From Ailurus styani (taxonomy: Eukaryota; Chordata; Mammalia; Carnivora; Ailuridae), in NCBI GenBank assembly GCA_002007465.1, contig LNAC01001813.1:26396-90395 (forward strand): a stretch of 64,000 nt of DNA. The letters run 5' to 3'. The notes beneath the pieces were generated by a model. That model saw only the letters and a list, made by a program, of their open reading frames with translations. It had not been told where the DNA came from and searched no databases. Every line of letters begins with the position of its first letter. The stretch's first letter is position 1. Positions 37,080 through 47,799 of the stretch are shown piece after piece. Both the position numbers and the translations under genes were made by a program.

Positions 37080-37962
37080 TGATGAAATGGTGAAATTCTC
37101 CACAAAAGAAAGAACAGGAGGGAGTACTCACTGCCAGGGATTTAAACAATATGGATATAAGTAAGATGTCTGAACTAGAATTTAAAACAATGACTCTAAA
37201 GATACTAACTTCAGTTGAAAAAAACATAGAAGACACTAGAGAATTACTGTAGAAATAAAAGAACTAAAATCTAATCAGGCTGAAATAAAAAATGCTATTA
37301 CTGAGATGTAGTAAAAAAAACGGAGGCTTAACAGCTAGGATAAATGAGGCAGAAGAGAGAGTCAGTGATATAAAAGACAAAATGATGTAGAATAAAGAAT
37401 CCGAAGGAGAAGAGAAAGACAGCTACCAGGTCATGAAGGGAGATTTTGAGAAATCAGTGATTCCATAAAGTGAAATAATATGTGGATAATAGGGGTCCCA
37501 AAAGTTGAAGACGGAGGAGGAGAAGGTTTATTTGAACAAGTTAAAGGTGAGAATTTCCCTAATCTGGGGAACAAAATAGGCATTCAAGTCCAAGAGACAC
37601 AGAGAACCTCCAAAAAAATCAATAAAAATAGATCAATACCTCAACATATAATAGTGAAGCTTGCAAAATTCAGAGATACAGAGAAAATCCTAAAATCTGC
37701 TCTGGACAAGAGGTCCTTAACCTATAAGAGTAGATACATAAAGCTTGCAGCAGCCCTGCTGCAGAGACCTGGTAGGCCAGAAAGGACTGAACTGATATAT
37801 TCAATGTGCCAAATGGGAAGAATATGCAGCCAAGAATATGCAGCAAGGCTGTCATTCAGAATAGAAGGAGAGATAAAGAGTTTCCAGGACAAACAAAAAC
37901 TAAAGGAATTTGTGAACCCGAAAGCAGCTCTGCAAGATATATTAAGGGGGATCCTTTGACTG
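37080..37962 (+). pseudogene. L1 ORF1p (RNA-binding chaperone), degraded
   Basis: L1 ORF1p is a trimeric nucleic-acid chaperone with a coiled coil, an RRM and a C-terminal domain. Here the N-terminal coiled-coil part is broken by stops (for example in 37220-37480). The RRM and C-terminal part stay open at 37480-37959 (159 codons): 'IIGVPKVED', 'ENFPNLGNK', 'IPQHIIVKLAKFRD', then 'AARLSFRIEGEIKSFQDK' and 'LKEFVNPKAALQDIL'. The segment between 'IKLAAALLQ' and 'YAARLSF' is changed relative to the usual family. It is not a host gene. Confidence 0.85.
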
Positions 37963-38287
37963 AGAAGAGAGCCCAAAAGTAACAAAGACCAGAAAGGAAA
38001 AGAGACAACCTACACAAATAGCAATTTTACAGGTTATATAATGGCACTATATCCAGATCTTTCAATAATTACTCCAAATGTAAATGGCTTAAATGCTCCA
38101 ATCAAAAGACACAGGGTATCAGATTGGATTAAAAAAAATAAGACTCATCCATATGCTGTCTACAAAAAACTCATTTAAACCCAAAGACACCTGCAGATTG
38201 AAAGTGAGGCATGAAAAATCATTTCTCATACTAAGGGACATCAGAACAAAGCTGGAATAGTGATCCTTATATCAGACAAGCTCGATT

Positions 38288-38594
38288 CTATTTTATTGTT
38301 ATTTTTCTTTACTAGCAAAATGAGTTTAAAGGGAAAATTACAATTCAAGACAAGAAAAACTTCTGAACCATCAGCAAATCCAAACAGACAAAGGGAAGGT
38401 CAGCCTTTATTAGGTTTTAGGAGGAAATGGGGGAGGTTTGTTTTAAACAAAAATTAATTGGAGAAGAATAAGAGTTTGAAGTTGTAACAGTTTCTCCTTG
38501 GCTATAAGCTGTGCTTAGCGCATTGTTGCTGAGGCAAGGAGGGATCTTCCTTCTTTTTCTTAAAGGCAGGAGATAAAATTCCTATATGAGAAAT
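38288..38594. other. Unidentified ~305-bp insertion in the L1 endonuclease region
   Basis: L1 sequence breaks after 'ccttatatcagacaagctcg' (38265-38284) and resumes with a near copy, 'ccttctcagacaaactagat' (38597-38616). This looks like a diverged target duplication of about 25 bp. The inserted DNA ('gctgtgcttagcgcattgtt', 'ttaaaggcaggagataaaat') is not L1 and matches no SINE or LTR I can name. It may be a small solo LTR. Confidence 0.55.
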
Positions 38595-39803
38595 GTCCTT
38601 CTCAGACAAACTAGATTTTAAGAGATGAAAAAAACATTATATTAAAATAAAAGGGTCTATCCAATAAGGAAAGCTAACAATTGTAAGTAATTATGCCCCT
38701 AAGTCGGGGGCAGCCAATTATATAAAACAATTAAAAACAATATTAAAGAAACACATTGACAATAATACAATAATAGTAGGGGACTTTACCACACCACTCA
38801 TAGAAATGGACAGATCATCTAAGCAGAAGATCAACAAGGAAACAAGGGGTTTGAATGACACACTGGACCAGATGGACATAACAGATATATTCAGAATATT
38901 CCATCCCAAAACAACAGAATACACATTCTTCTCTAGTGCACATGGAACATTCTCCAGAATAGACCATATTCTGGGTCACAAATCAGGTCTCAACCTGTAC
39001 CAAAAGATTGGGATCATTCCCTGAATATTTTCAGACCATAATACTCTGAAACTAGAACTCAATCCCAAGAGGAAAGTTGGAAAGAACTCAAATACATGGA
39101 GGCTAAAGAACATCCCACTAAAGAATGAATGGGTCAACCAGGAAATTAAAGAAGAATTTTAAAAAATTCATGGAAACAAATGAACATGAAAACACAACTG
39201 TTCAAAAACTTCAACAAAGCAGGAAAGAATGTCCAATGGAAAAAAGACCATTTCTTCAACAAATGGTGTTGGGAAAACTGGACAGCCACATGCAGAAAAA
39301 TGAAACTAGATCATTTCCTTATACCACACACAAAAATAGACTCAAAATGAATGAAGGACCTCAATGTGAGAAAGGAATTCATCAAAATCCTTGAGGAGAA
39401 CACAGACAGCAACCTCTTCAACCTCAGCCCCAGCAACTTCTTCCTAGGAACATCCCCAAAGGCAAAGGAAGAAAGGGCAGAAATGAACTATTGGGACTTG
39501 ATCAAGATTAAAAGCTTTTGCACAGCAAAAGAAAGAGTCAACAAAACCAAAAGACAACTGACAGTGGGAGAAGACATTTGCAAATGACATATCAGATAGA
39601 AGACTTGTATCCAAAATCTATAAAGAACTTCTCAAACTCAACACCCATAAAACAAATAACCCAGTCAAGAAATGGGCAGAAGACATGAACAGACATTTCT
39701 CCAAAGATTGTGTCCAAGACATCCAAATGGCCAACAGACACATGAGAAAGTGCTCAACATCACTTGGCATCAGGAAAATTGAAATCAAAACCACTGTGAG
39801 ATA

Positions 39804-41821
39804 TCACCTCACACCAGTCAGAATGGCTAAAATCAACAAGTCTTGGACATTCTTTCCTGCTTTGTCAAAGAGAAGTTGACCATAGAGTTGAGGGTCCATT
39901 TCTGTGCTCTCTATCCTGTTCCACTGATCTATGTGTCTGTTTTTGTGCCAGTACCATACTGTCTTGATGATGACAGCTTCGTAATAGAGCTTGAAGTCTG
40001 GAACTGTGATACCAACTTTGGTTTTCTTTTTCAACATTCCTTTGGCTATTCGGGGTCTTTTCTGGTTCCATATAAATTTTAGGATTATTTGTTCCATTTC
40101 TTTGAAATAAATTGCTGGTATTTTGATGGGGATTGCATTAAATGTGTAGATTGCTCTAGGTAGCATAGGCATTTTCACAATATTTGTTCTTCCAATCCAT
40201 GAGCATGGAATGTTTTTCCACTTCTTTGTGTCTTCCTCAGTGTCTTTCATGAGTACTTTATAGTTTTCTGAGTATAGATTCTTTGCCTGTTTGGTTAGGC
40301 TTATTCCTAGGTATCTTATGGTTTTGGGTGCAATTGTACATGGGATTATCTCCTTAATTTCTCTTTCTTCTGTTTAGTTGTTGTTATATAGAAATGCAAC
40401 GGATTTTGTGCATAGATTTTGTATCCTGCCACTTTACTGAATTCCTATATGAGTTCTAGCAGTTTTGGAGTGGAGTCCTTTGGGTTTTCCACATAAAGTA
40501 TCATATCATCTGCAAAGAGTGAGAGTTTGACTTCTTCCTTGCCGATTTGGATGCCTTTTATTTCTTTTTGGTGTCTGATTGCTGAGGCTAGGACTTCTAG
40601 CACTATATTGAATCGCAGTGGTGATAGTGGACAGCCCTGCTGTATTCCTGACTTTAGAGGAAAAGCTCTCAGTTTTTCTCCTTTGAGAATGATATTTGCT
40701 GTGGGTTTGTCAGAGATGGCTTTGATGATATTGAGGTATGTACCCTCTATGCCTACACTATGAAGAGTTTTGATCAAGAAAGGGTGCTGTACTTTGTCAA
40801 ATGCTTTTTCAGCATCTATTGAGAGGATCATATGGTTCTTGTTCTTTCTTTTATTAATGTCTTGTATCACATTGATTGATTTGCGAATGTTAAACCAACC
40901 TTGCATCCCAGGAATAAATCCCACTTGGTCGTGGTGAATAATCCTTTTTATGTGCTGCTGGATCCTATTGGCTAGTATTTTGTTGAGGATTTTTGCATCC
41001 GTATTCATCAAAGATATTGGTCTGTAATTCTCCTTCTTGATGGGGTCTTTGCCTGGTTTGGGGATCAAGGTAATGCTGGCCTCATAAAAGGAGTTTGGAA
41101 GTTTTCCTTCCAATTCTATTTTTTGGAACAGTTTCAGGAGAATAGGTATTAATTCTTCTTTAAATGTTTGGTAGAATTCCCCTGGGAAGCCGTCTGGCCC
41201 TGGGCTCTTGTTCGTTGGGAGATTTTTGATGACTGCTTCAATCTCCTTACTGGTGATGGGTCTATTCAGGTCTTCAATTTCTTCCTGGTTCAGTTTTGGT
41301 AGTTTATATTTCTCTAAGAATGCATCCATGTCTTCCAGATGGTCAAATTTGCTGGTGTAGAGTTGCTCATAATATGCTCTTAGAATTGTTTGTATTTCTT
41401 TGGTGTTGGTTGTGATCTCTCCTCTTTCATTCATGATTTTATTAATTTGAGTCCTTTCTCTTTTCTTTTGGATAAGTCTGGCCAGGGGTTTATCAATCTT
41501 ATTAGTTCTTTCAAAGAACCAACTCCTGGTTTTGTTGATTTGTTCTACAGTTCTTTTGGTTTCTATTTCATTGATTTCTGCTCTGATCTTTTTGAGTTCT
41601 CTCCTCCTGCTGGGTGTAGGCTTTGTTTGTAGTTTTTTCTCCAGCTCCTTTAGGTGTAGGGTTAGGTTGTGTACTTGAGACCTTTCTTGTTTCTTGAGAA
41701 AGGCTTGTATTGCTATATACTTTCCTCTTAGGACTGCTTTTGCNCACTTTCCTCTCAGAACTGCTTTTGCTGTGTCCCAAAGATTTTGAACAGTTGTGTT
41801 TTCATGTTCATTTGTTTCCAT
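39804..41821 (-). pseudogene. L1 ORF2p fragment: reverse transcriptase region, reverse
   Basis: ORF2p is the L1 endonuclease and reverse transcriptase. A reverse frame of 458 codons (41821 to the stop at 40445-40447) covers the linker and RT. Visible motifs are '[32 protein letters not shown]' in part (K-SPGPDGF), '[14 protein letters not shown]', '[16 protein letters not shown]', '[10 protein letters not shown]' and the catalytic FADD (residues 436-439, codons at 40505-40516). A TAG stop (likely CAG to TAG) ends it. A second frame at 39804-40250 resumes with thumb and C-terminal sequence ('[19 protein letters not shown]', '[13 protein letters not shown]') up to the inversion junction. One X comes from the N at 41744. 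It is not a host gene. Confidence 0.92.
41744..41744. other. Unresolved base (N) flanked by duplicated sequence
   Basis: 'actttcctct' and 'ggactgcttttgc' (about 41719-41743) recur as 'actttcctct' and 'gaactgcttttgc' (about 41746-41770) immediately after the N. The protein reads [17 protein letters not shown]. This is what overlapping contig ends joined without merging would look like. Confidence 0.85.
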
Positions 41822-42121
41822 GAATTTTTTTAATTCTTCTTTAATTTCCTGGTTGACCCATTCATTCTTGAGTAGGGTGTTCTTCAGCCTCCATGTATTT
41901 GAGTTCTTTCCAACTTTCCTCTTGTGGTTGAGTTCTAGTTTCAGAGCATTATGGTCTGAAAATATGCAGGGAATGATCCCAATCTTTTGGTACCTGTTGA
42001 GACCTGATTTGTGACCCAGAATATGGTCTATTCTGGAGAATGTTCCATGTGCACTAGAGAAGAATGTGTATTCTGTTGTTTTGGGATGGAATATTCTGAA
42101 TATATCTGTTATTCCAACTGG

Positions 42122-42269
42122 TCCAGAGTGTCATTTTTTTTTAATATTTTACTTATTAGAGAGCAAGAGAGAACATGAAAGCATGAGCAGAGGGAGGGGC
42201 AGAGGGAGAAGCCGACTCCCCACTGAGCAGGGAACCCCATGCCAGGTTCAATTTCAGGGTGTCATTTAA
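42122..42269 (-). mobile_element. SINEC fragment, reverse, nested in L1
   Basis: The SINE (about 42133-42258) is flanked by 'agagtgtcatt' and 'agggtgtcatt'. It has 'gaagccgactccccactgag' and lacks the usual head, so it is 5'-truncated. Confidence 0.88.
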
Positions 42270-42527
42270 AGCCTTTATTTCCTTGTTGATCTTTTGCTTA
42301 GATGATCTGTCCATTTCAGCAAGGGGGGGTGTTAAAGTCTCCTACTATTATTGTATTATTGTCAATGTGTTTCTTTAATTTTGTTATTAATTGGTTTATA
42401 TAATTAGCTACTCCCATGTTAGAGGCATAGATATTTACGATTGTTAGATCTTCTTGTTGGGCAGATCCTTTAAGTATGATATATTATCCTTCCTCATATC
42501 AGAGTATATTTTTTATAACAGTAAATG

Positions 42528-43317
42528 ATGTGAGAAACAAAGACAGAAGAATAATTATTAAACTTTCTTACTACCTATAGCCCATTGACAAGTCCTTGAA
42601 ATAGGCAGCATGACTTTCCTCTAGAGACTCAACTGCCTTGATGTTAACACTTTGCTAAGGGTAAAAGGAAATCCTAGCCCACCTCCCCAACCCCCCACCC
42701 CTCATCAGGATCTTGTAAGCCTGCTTTAACATTAAGAATTCTTTTGAAACTTCCTTTATCTCCATGCCACCCAAGGTACATGTTGGCCATCATCTTCCAA
42801 GCATTTGGCCCACCAATATACATCTGAAGGGTGTCATGACTAAGATTCTTTTTTAATATGTTATGTTAGTCACCATAGAGTACCTCCTTAGTTATCGATG
42901 TAGTGTTCCATGACTACGATTTTATTAGGCATATTATTAGGTAATAAATGTAATTTATTTATATAACTTTATATAATTTATATAAATGTATATTATTTAT
43001 ATAGCAATTTATATAAAAGCAAAATAAAAGGTAATACAAAATAATATTAGGTAATAAATGACCTTTTCCCACCAAGAGTTAGCCCCTACAAGGTCCTGGA
43101 AACCTTGTTTCCAAAATTCCTGAGAGACTTATGCTATCCTTAACCACCTCCCAATTTGATATATATAATGGGCTACTCCTTATGACCCCAGTGCAGCTCT
43201 TTCTGCCCATGAGTCCTGTCCCATGCTTTAATAAAGCCACCTTTTTGCACCAAAGATGTCTCAAGTATTCTTTCTTGGCTGTTGGCTTGAAACCCTAATG
43301 TCTTTCCTATATCAGTA
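42528..43317 (+). mobile_element. ERV1-like solo LTR (carnivore)
   Basis: Starts near 'tgtgagaaacaaagacagaa'. It has a TATA box (TATATATAA, 43160-43168) and a poly(A) signal (AATAAA, 43230-43235) 70 bp later, then 'caccaaagatgtctcaagta' and 'tggcttgaaaccctaatgtc' at the 3' side. No internal viral genes are present. An AT-rich insert bounded by a 16-bp direct repeat lies inside (42935-43059). It interrupts the reverse L1. Exact TG...CA ends were not fixed. Confidence 0.7.
42935..43059 (+). repeat. 16-bp direct repeats around an AT-rich spacer in the LTR
   Basis: 'tattaggtaataaatg' at 42935-42950 and exactly again at 43044-43059, enclosing 93 bp of nearly pure A/T ('atttatataactttatataa'). Confidence 0.93.
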
Positions 43318-43974
43318 AACAAATAACAAAACAGATGGTGCATAGCTGTGTCAAAACTTGTGTCCCAAGTATTGGAACAGAAGAGGTTCGGGACCCCTTC
43401 CTGAATGCAAGGACAGGAAAAGAGTTTACCCCCTTGCTCTTGGCTGATCCATGTCTGTGAAACTGTCCTCTAGAACACTACTCTAGAACACAAAACAGGT
43501 GTTGGATAGTTGCACATGTATTTCAGTATATTAAAAATTCAAATAGTAACCTATACCCAGTTCAAGTGCTCTGAGGAATACAGTGCAAAGGAGGGCCTAA
43601 TGGTGCAGGGAGTTGAGTGAGTCACAAAAGGAGGCCCAGTGCTAGAGACTGAATTTCCAAGGATCATTTTAAACATTGATTCTTTCCCTCCTTCTCTCCA
43701 GTTTACCTGTAGCTCTTTACTTATTCTTTTCACCTCTTTCTCTGATTAAGAGAGAAAGGAAGAGTAAGCTGAACATTTTAGACCAAGCATCTAACATTTT
43801 TCTACAGTATTCACTTCTTTGCAGGCACCCTGTATTGTCAAGAGTGTTCACCAAGCAATGCCCCACAGTGCTTCCTCCTGGACATCTGTCCCACTCAGTC
43901 ATTCTTCCACCAGTGGTGATCCATCTCTGTTTCCAGGTCAACCAAAAAGTTGACCAGATATAAGACTGTTAAAA
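43318..43974. other. No recognisable feature
   Basis: Unique-looking sequence between two LTR-like segments. No viral gene remnant seen. Confidence 0.5.
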
Positions 43975-44620
43975 AAAGAAAATTCAACCAAGTGAATTTG
44001 AAGATCTAATTGACTTTATTAAGTGATTCATGAATTGGGCAGCATTCCACCTAGCAAGTACAAAGACGCTGGAAGAGTTGTACAAATGGAAGGTTTTTTA
44101 TAGGAAGGAGGATAGGGCAAGGATGTTATTAGCAAAAGAAAAAAAAGGATTGTTTCAGGCCAAGATGACTCTTGGGGAGGAAGGGCCTAGCAGGGTTTGT
44201 ATCATGCAGATTACCTCACAAGTGCTGAGGAGGAAATATCAGATTGACTATTAAAGGTCACATTCCTGGAATAGGTTGAAACTATAATTAAGTCTTGATT
44301 TGTTGTTTGCTGTTGCTGTTGCTTGTTGCTGTTTACTCCATTTTGGGCTTGTTGCCTCTTTTTTAACACACATACTATCTGACTCTGAGGATTTGGTCAT
44401 AAACATAGCTGTGAATAGCACCAGGTCTTAAGAGAAACTAGTCTTGCTGCGAAACAATCAATGGCAACACCTCATGATCAAATCAAAGCTAATCCTTCTC
44501 TCCTTGCCTCACACTAGGAGAGTGGCCATGTCACAGCTGGGCATTACCCTTCTTTACCCAGAAGCAGAAGGGAAGAACCTTAAACTTTCTTATAGACTTT
44601 TTGAAAATGACTCAGAGTGC
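43975..44620 (-). mobile_element. Possible ERV LTR, reverse
   Basis: On the - strand, 'cacttaataaagtcaattag' supplies a poly(A) signal near the 3' end. Upstream text such as 'tcatgaattgggcagcattc' (plus strand) and 'gcaccaggtcttaagagaaa' looks like a known LTR pattern. Family and ends not determined. Confidence 0.4.
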
Positions 44621-45334
44621 AAGGACTCATCTGGGTGAGTGCCTCTGATGAGCAATGTGGCTGGCAGATGGGGTTGGAAATGCATGCTGCCTGCAAACAA
44701 AGAAATCACAGTTATTCTAATATTAATATTAACATTAATATTTCCATTCAGCTTTCTTTGGTTGGCATTTGCCAGGTATTCCTTTTCTACCCCTCTATTT
44801 TCCACTGTACTGTCCTATGTTCCATAGTGAACATATGATGAAATACCACATGTCTGACATCACTCTTGTTTTTTCTATCAGCCAAATCAGCCACATGCAC
44901 TCAGTTAAGTTTCCCCAAATGCAGCACAGAGCAGGGACCCTATGTTGCTGAGTGGACAGGTGGGAGGCCCAGAAGATGTCACTTGAATTCTCATGATTGA
45001 TCTTTCTCCTGTCATGCTTATGATTGGGAGAACATGCAGTCATGCTTGGGACTGAATATTAAAACTTTGTTAAAAAAGTAAGAGAGGTTAACTAGAGGTA
45101 ACTTTTTACCAAGTGTGGGCTGATAATAATTTTCTTCTGAGACTTTTCCCAGGGTTAAATTCACACTATTTAAGTAAATATTTAATAACTACCAGGCAAC
45201 AGTCAATGTGTATCTATCCTGTGTGGAGTAGTGGTTCAGAAAGTGGTTAACAAAGGAACAGAAATCTATAAACCTGGCTTTCAAATGGTGTTTGCTGGGA
45301 CTGTGACCAAGACACAAATATAAAGTCTTTATTA
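44621..45334. other. No recognisable feature
   Basis: Unique-looking sequence with a short (TTAATA) run at 44717-44742. No exon recognised. Confidence 0.45.
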
Positions 45335-45520
45335 GTAGAGCCTGGGGATTAAGTGCATGGGCTTTGGAGTCAGGCAGATCTGAAAGCTAATCTCAGTTCT
45401 GCCACTTGTTAGACATGTTAGCTAACTTCTATAAGAACGAGTTTCCTCACCCTCAGGATAGGAGCAATAATTCTATCTCATAGGAATTTTGGAAGGATCA
45501 CTTGATCATTTGTACATGGT
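45335..45520 (+). mobile_element. MIR SINE
   Basis: 'gggctttggagtcaggcaga', 'cagttctgccacttgttaga', 'gagtttcctcaccctcagga' and 'gcaataattctatctcatag' cover most of MIR. Confidence 0.88.
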
Positions 45521-45599
45521 CTGCTTTAAAACTGGAGCCTTAGTTTGTCTTAGTCCATTACTTGGGAGGATGAGGAGTCAGGTCTTGCACTGAAAGGGG

Positions 45600-46540
45600 A
45601 CTATTTTGTCGTACATAACAGAGAAGTCTTGCATCCGGAATATCCTGAAAATCATGAGATGAGCAGAGAATTTGGGAGAAAATGAGCAAAAGAACTGAAC
45701 AGATACTTTTCAGGTAAAGATACCCAGGTGGCCAATGAACATAGAAGAGAGTGGGTGTTCAACCTCATTGTATTGGGAAATGCAAAGCCAAACCATGGTG
45801 GGCTGCCATACACACTCACCAGCACAGCTAGCAAGAGGATGACTGGCAATATCAGGTGTTGGTGAGAGTATAGTGTGTGGGAATGTGAATTAATGCAGCC
45901 ACTTTGGAAAATAGCTCACCATTGTCTACTGGAGTGAAGGATGATCATGGTCTATAGCCCAGCAATTCCATGCACATCAGGAGATATGTGTAAGAATGTT
46001 CATAGCAGCATTGTTGCAATGACCATAATCTGGAATTGGCTACATGATATTCAACAGTAGAGTGGATAAGTGGATTTATTTTCATGCAATGGAGTATTAT
46101 TTATCAATGAAGATAAATTAATTTCATCTGCATGTAACAATATGGATGAATCTCAAATGTGATATTGAGCAAAAGAAGCTGAATACAAAAGAACACATAC
46201 TGTGAGAGTCCATGGGTGTGAAATTCACAAACTGCAAGATAAAACCAAACTTGGAGATGCATATTTGGTAACGGATGATCAAAAGGAACAGGGAAGTGAT
46301 TACCTTAAATGTCAGTGTGGAGGCTACCTTTGATGGAGAATGAGGGATTAGAAAGACGGGGGTACTGGGTGGTTTCTGGAGTGCTAGCAGTGTTGTATTT
46401 CTTTTTTAATATAGGCAATGCTTATATGAGTGTTCGCTTTGTGATAATTCTCTCAGATGCATATTTTTGTTTTGTAAACTCTTTCTATATGTGTGTCATA
46501 TTTCATCACAAAAAGGCTAAGAAAAAGAAAGTGTGTGTTA
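45600..46540 (+). mobile_element. Old L1 (L1M-type), forward, ORF2 end and 3' UTR
   Basis: 'acccaggtggccaatgaaca', 'tgttggtgagagtatagtgt', 'cagcaattccatgcacatca', 'catagcagcattgttgcaat' and 'gcaatggagtattatttatc' are in L1 order. All reading frames are broken. Ends near 'catcacaaaaaggctaagaa'. Confidence 0.85.
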
Positions 46541-46574
46541 ATCTTAGCACAACATAAGTTTTCATTAAATAAAG

Positions 46575-46746
46575 TAGTTGTTGGTTTTTTTTCTTTCTTT
46601 TTTTTTTATTATTATTTGCCCCAGGGGTACAGGTCTGTGAATCATCAGGTTTACACCTTTCACAGCACTCACCATAGCACAAACCCTCCTCAGTGTCCAT
46701 AACCCATCCACCCTGTCCCTACCCTCCCACCCAGTTGTTGATTTTC
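46575..46746 (-). mobile_element. Very short young L1 3' end, reverse, with target-site duplication
   Basis: 'agttgttggtttt' (from 46575) and 'agttgttgatttt' (from 46733) flank about 148 bp. They comprise a T-rich tail, 'ggggtacaggtctgtgaatc' and 'cataacccatccaccctgtc': the last part of the carnivore L1 3' UTR. Confidence 0.88.
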
Positions 46747-47015
46747 TTAATTTGGAGATGCTTCATTGTAACTGCAAAACTAGATGGAAATACTTCAAAC
46801 TGACAACTCTCTTTCTAGTAGTAAAAGCTAAAACAAAGACAGCAAGTGCCTAACCCATGAGTACATCAGGAGAGGCTGCTGGATAGGGACTTTTTCCCTG
46901 GGTGTTAACCAAGCCAGCAGTCTGCTGGCAACTGCAGAGCACAGTGCCTTGTAAGACCGTGTCCAGCAGAACCTAGAATTACCTAAGCTGTGTAAGCAAG
47001 ATTTTCTGAAGTACT

Positions 47016-47372
47016 TTCTCTGCTTGACTTATTTCACTCAGCATAATCTCCTCCAGTCCTATCCATATTGATACAAAAGTTGGGTTTATTCATCCTTTCT
47101 GATGGCTTTGTAATATTCCATTGTATATAGGGACCACATCATCTTTATCCACTTGTCCGTTGAAGGGCATCTTGGCCCTTCCCACAGTTTGGTGATTGTG
47201 GTCATTGCTGCTATGAACATTGGGGTTCATATGGCCCTTCTTTTCACTATATCTGTATCTTTGGGGTAAATACCCAGTAGTGCAATTGCAGGGTCATAGG
47301 GTAGCTCTATTTTTAATTTTTTGAGGAATCTCCACACTGTTTTCCAAAGTGGCTGCCCCAGCCTGCATTCGG
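47016..47372 (-). mobile_element. L1 ORF2-end/3' UTR fragment, reverse
   Basis: 'ttatttcactcagcataatc', 'tggctttgtaatattccatt', 'gggtaaatacccagtagtgc' and 'ttttccaaagtggctgcccc' match the young carnivore L1 in reverse. No tail is present, so it is a displaced internal piece. Confidence 0.9.
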
Positions 47373-47799
47373 CAGACCCCACGCTCCCAAGGAATTTTGT
47401 GTAGCAGGCTGAGAATAGTGGTGGTGATGCCTCCTCCGAGTAACAAGTTGGGAGAGGTTATTTCTTAAGGCAACAGATATTCTGTGTTCACAGTAGTACC
47501 TTATGTCCCATTCAATGCTTGATATTAGAATTAATTTTTCAGAGAAGGGCATTAACATCCCTTTGGTTCAACATCATCGTAAATAATAGCCCATTTACTG
47601 GATGCACAGAAACCAGTTGAGAATATGATTTTCAGACCTCCTAAGAAATTTTGACTTTTTAATTACTTAAAAAGTTATGAGCTATTTCAGTGCTATAACA
47701 ATAACCAAAAATGCAAACTTATACATTTATGAGTCTCTCCCAAGACACATGTGCCCCTAGAGACAAAAGACATGAAATGAAGATAAGAGAAACTGAACT
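47373..47799. other. No recognisable feature
   Basis: Unique-looking sequence; short reverse frames have no recognisable product. Confidence 0.45.

Larger units (their letters stand above)
35613..39842 (+). mobile_element. Carnivore L1 with 5' UTR, internally deleted and 3'-truncated
   Basis: Starts at the L1 5' end ('cagaagaagttaagatggag'). It contains about 1.4 kb of 5' UTR with a T-rich segment (36660-37070), a broken ORF1, the endonuclease part of ORF2 (about 38040-39205), then a jump at about 39209 to the ORF2 C-terminal region, ending at 39842 without 3' UTR or poly(A). Multiple stops and frameshifts. Roughly 2 kb of ORF2, including reverse transcriptase, is missing at the 39209 join. 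An unidentified ~305-bp insert lies at 38288-38594. The element meets an opposite-strand L1 at 39843. Confidence 0.9.
39843..42527 (-). mobile_element. Young L1 segment in reverse orientation, both ends truncated
   Basis: Read on the - strand, it runs from inside the endonuclease domain (about 42500) through RT to 'DKAGKNVQ' at 39843, where it abuts the + strand L1. It has no 3' UTR or poly(A). A SINEC (42133-42258) sits in the endonuclease part, and an LTR replaces the 5' continuation at 42528. Its RT stretch is the very part deleted from the + strand element. Confidence 0.92.

Noticed and set aside
36921..37164. Lys/Gln-rich reverse frame and Phe-rich forward frame
   Set aside because: Artefacts of the T-rich L1 5' UTR.
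37480..37959. 159-codon open frame that could be taken for a gene
   Set aside because: It is the RRM and C-terminal part of L1 ORF1p with stops upstream in the same element.
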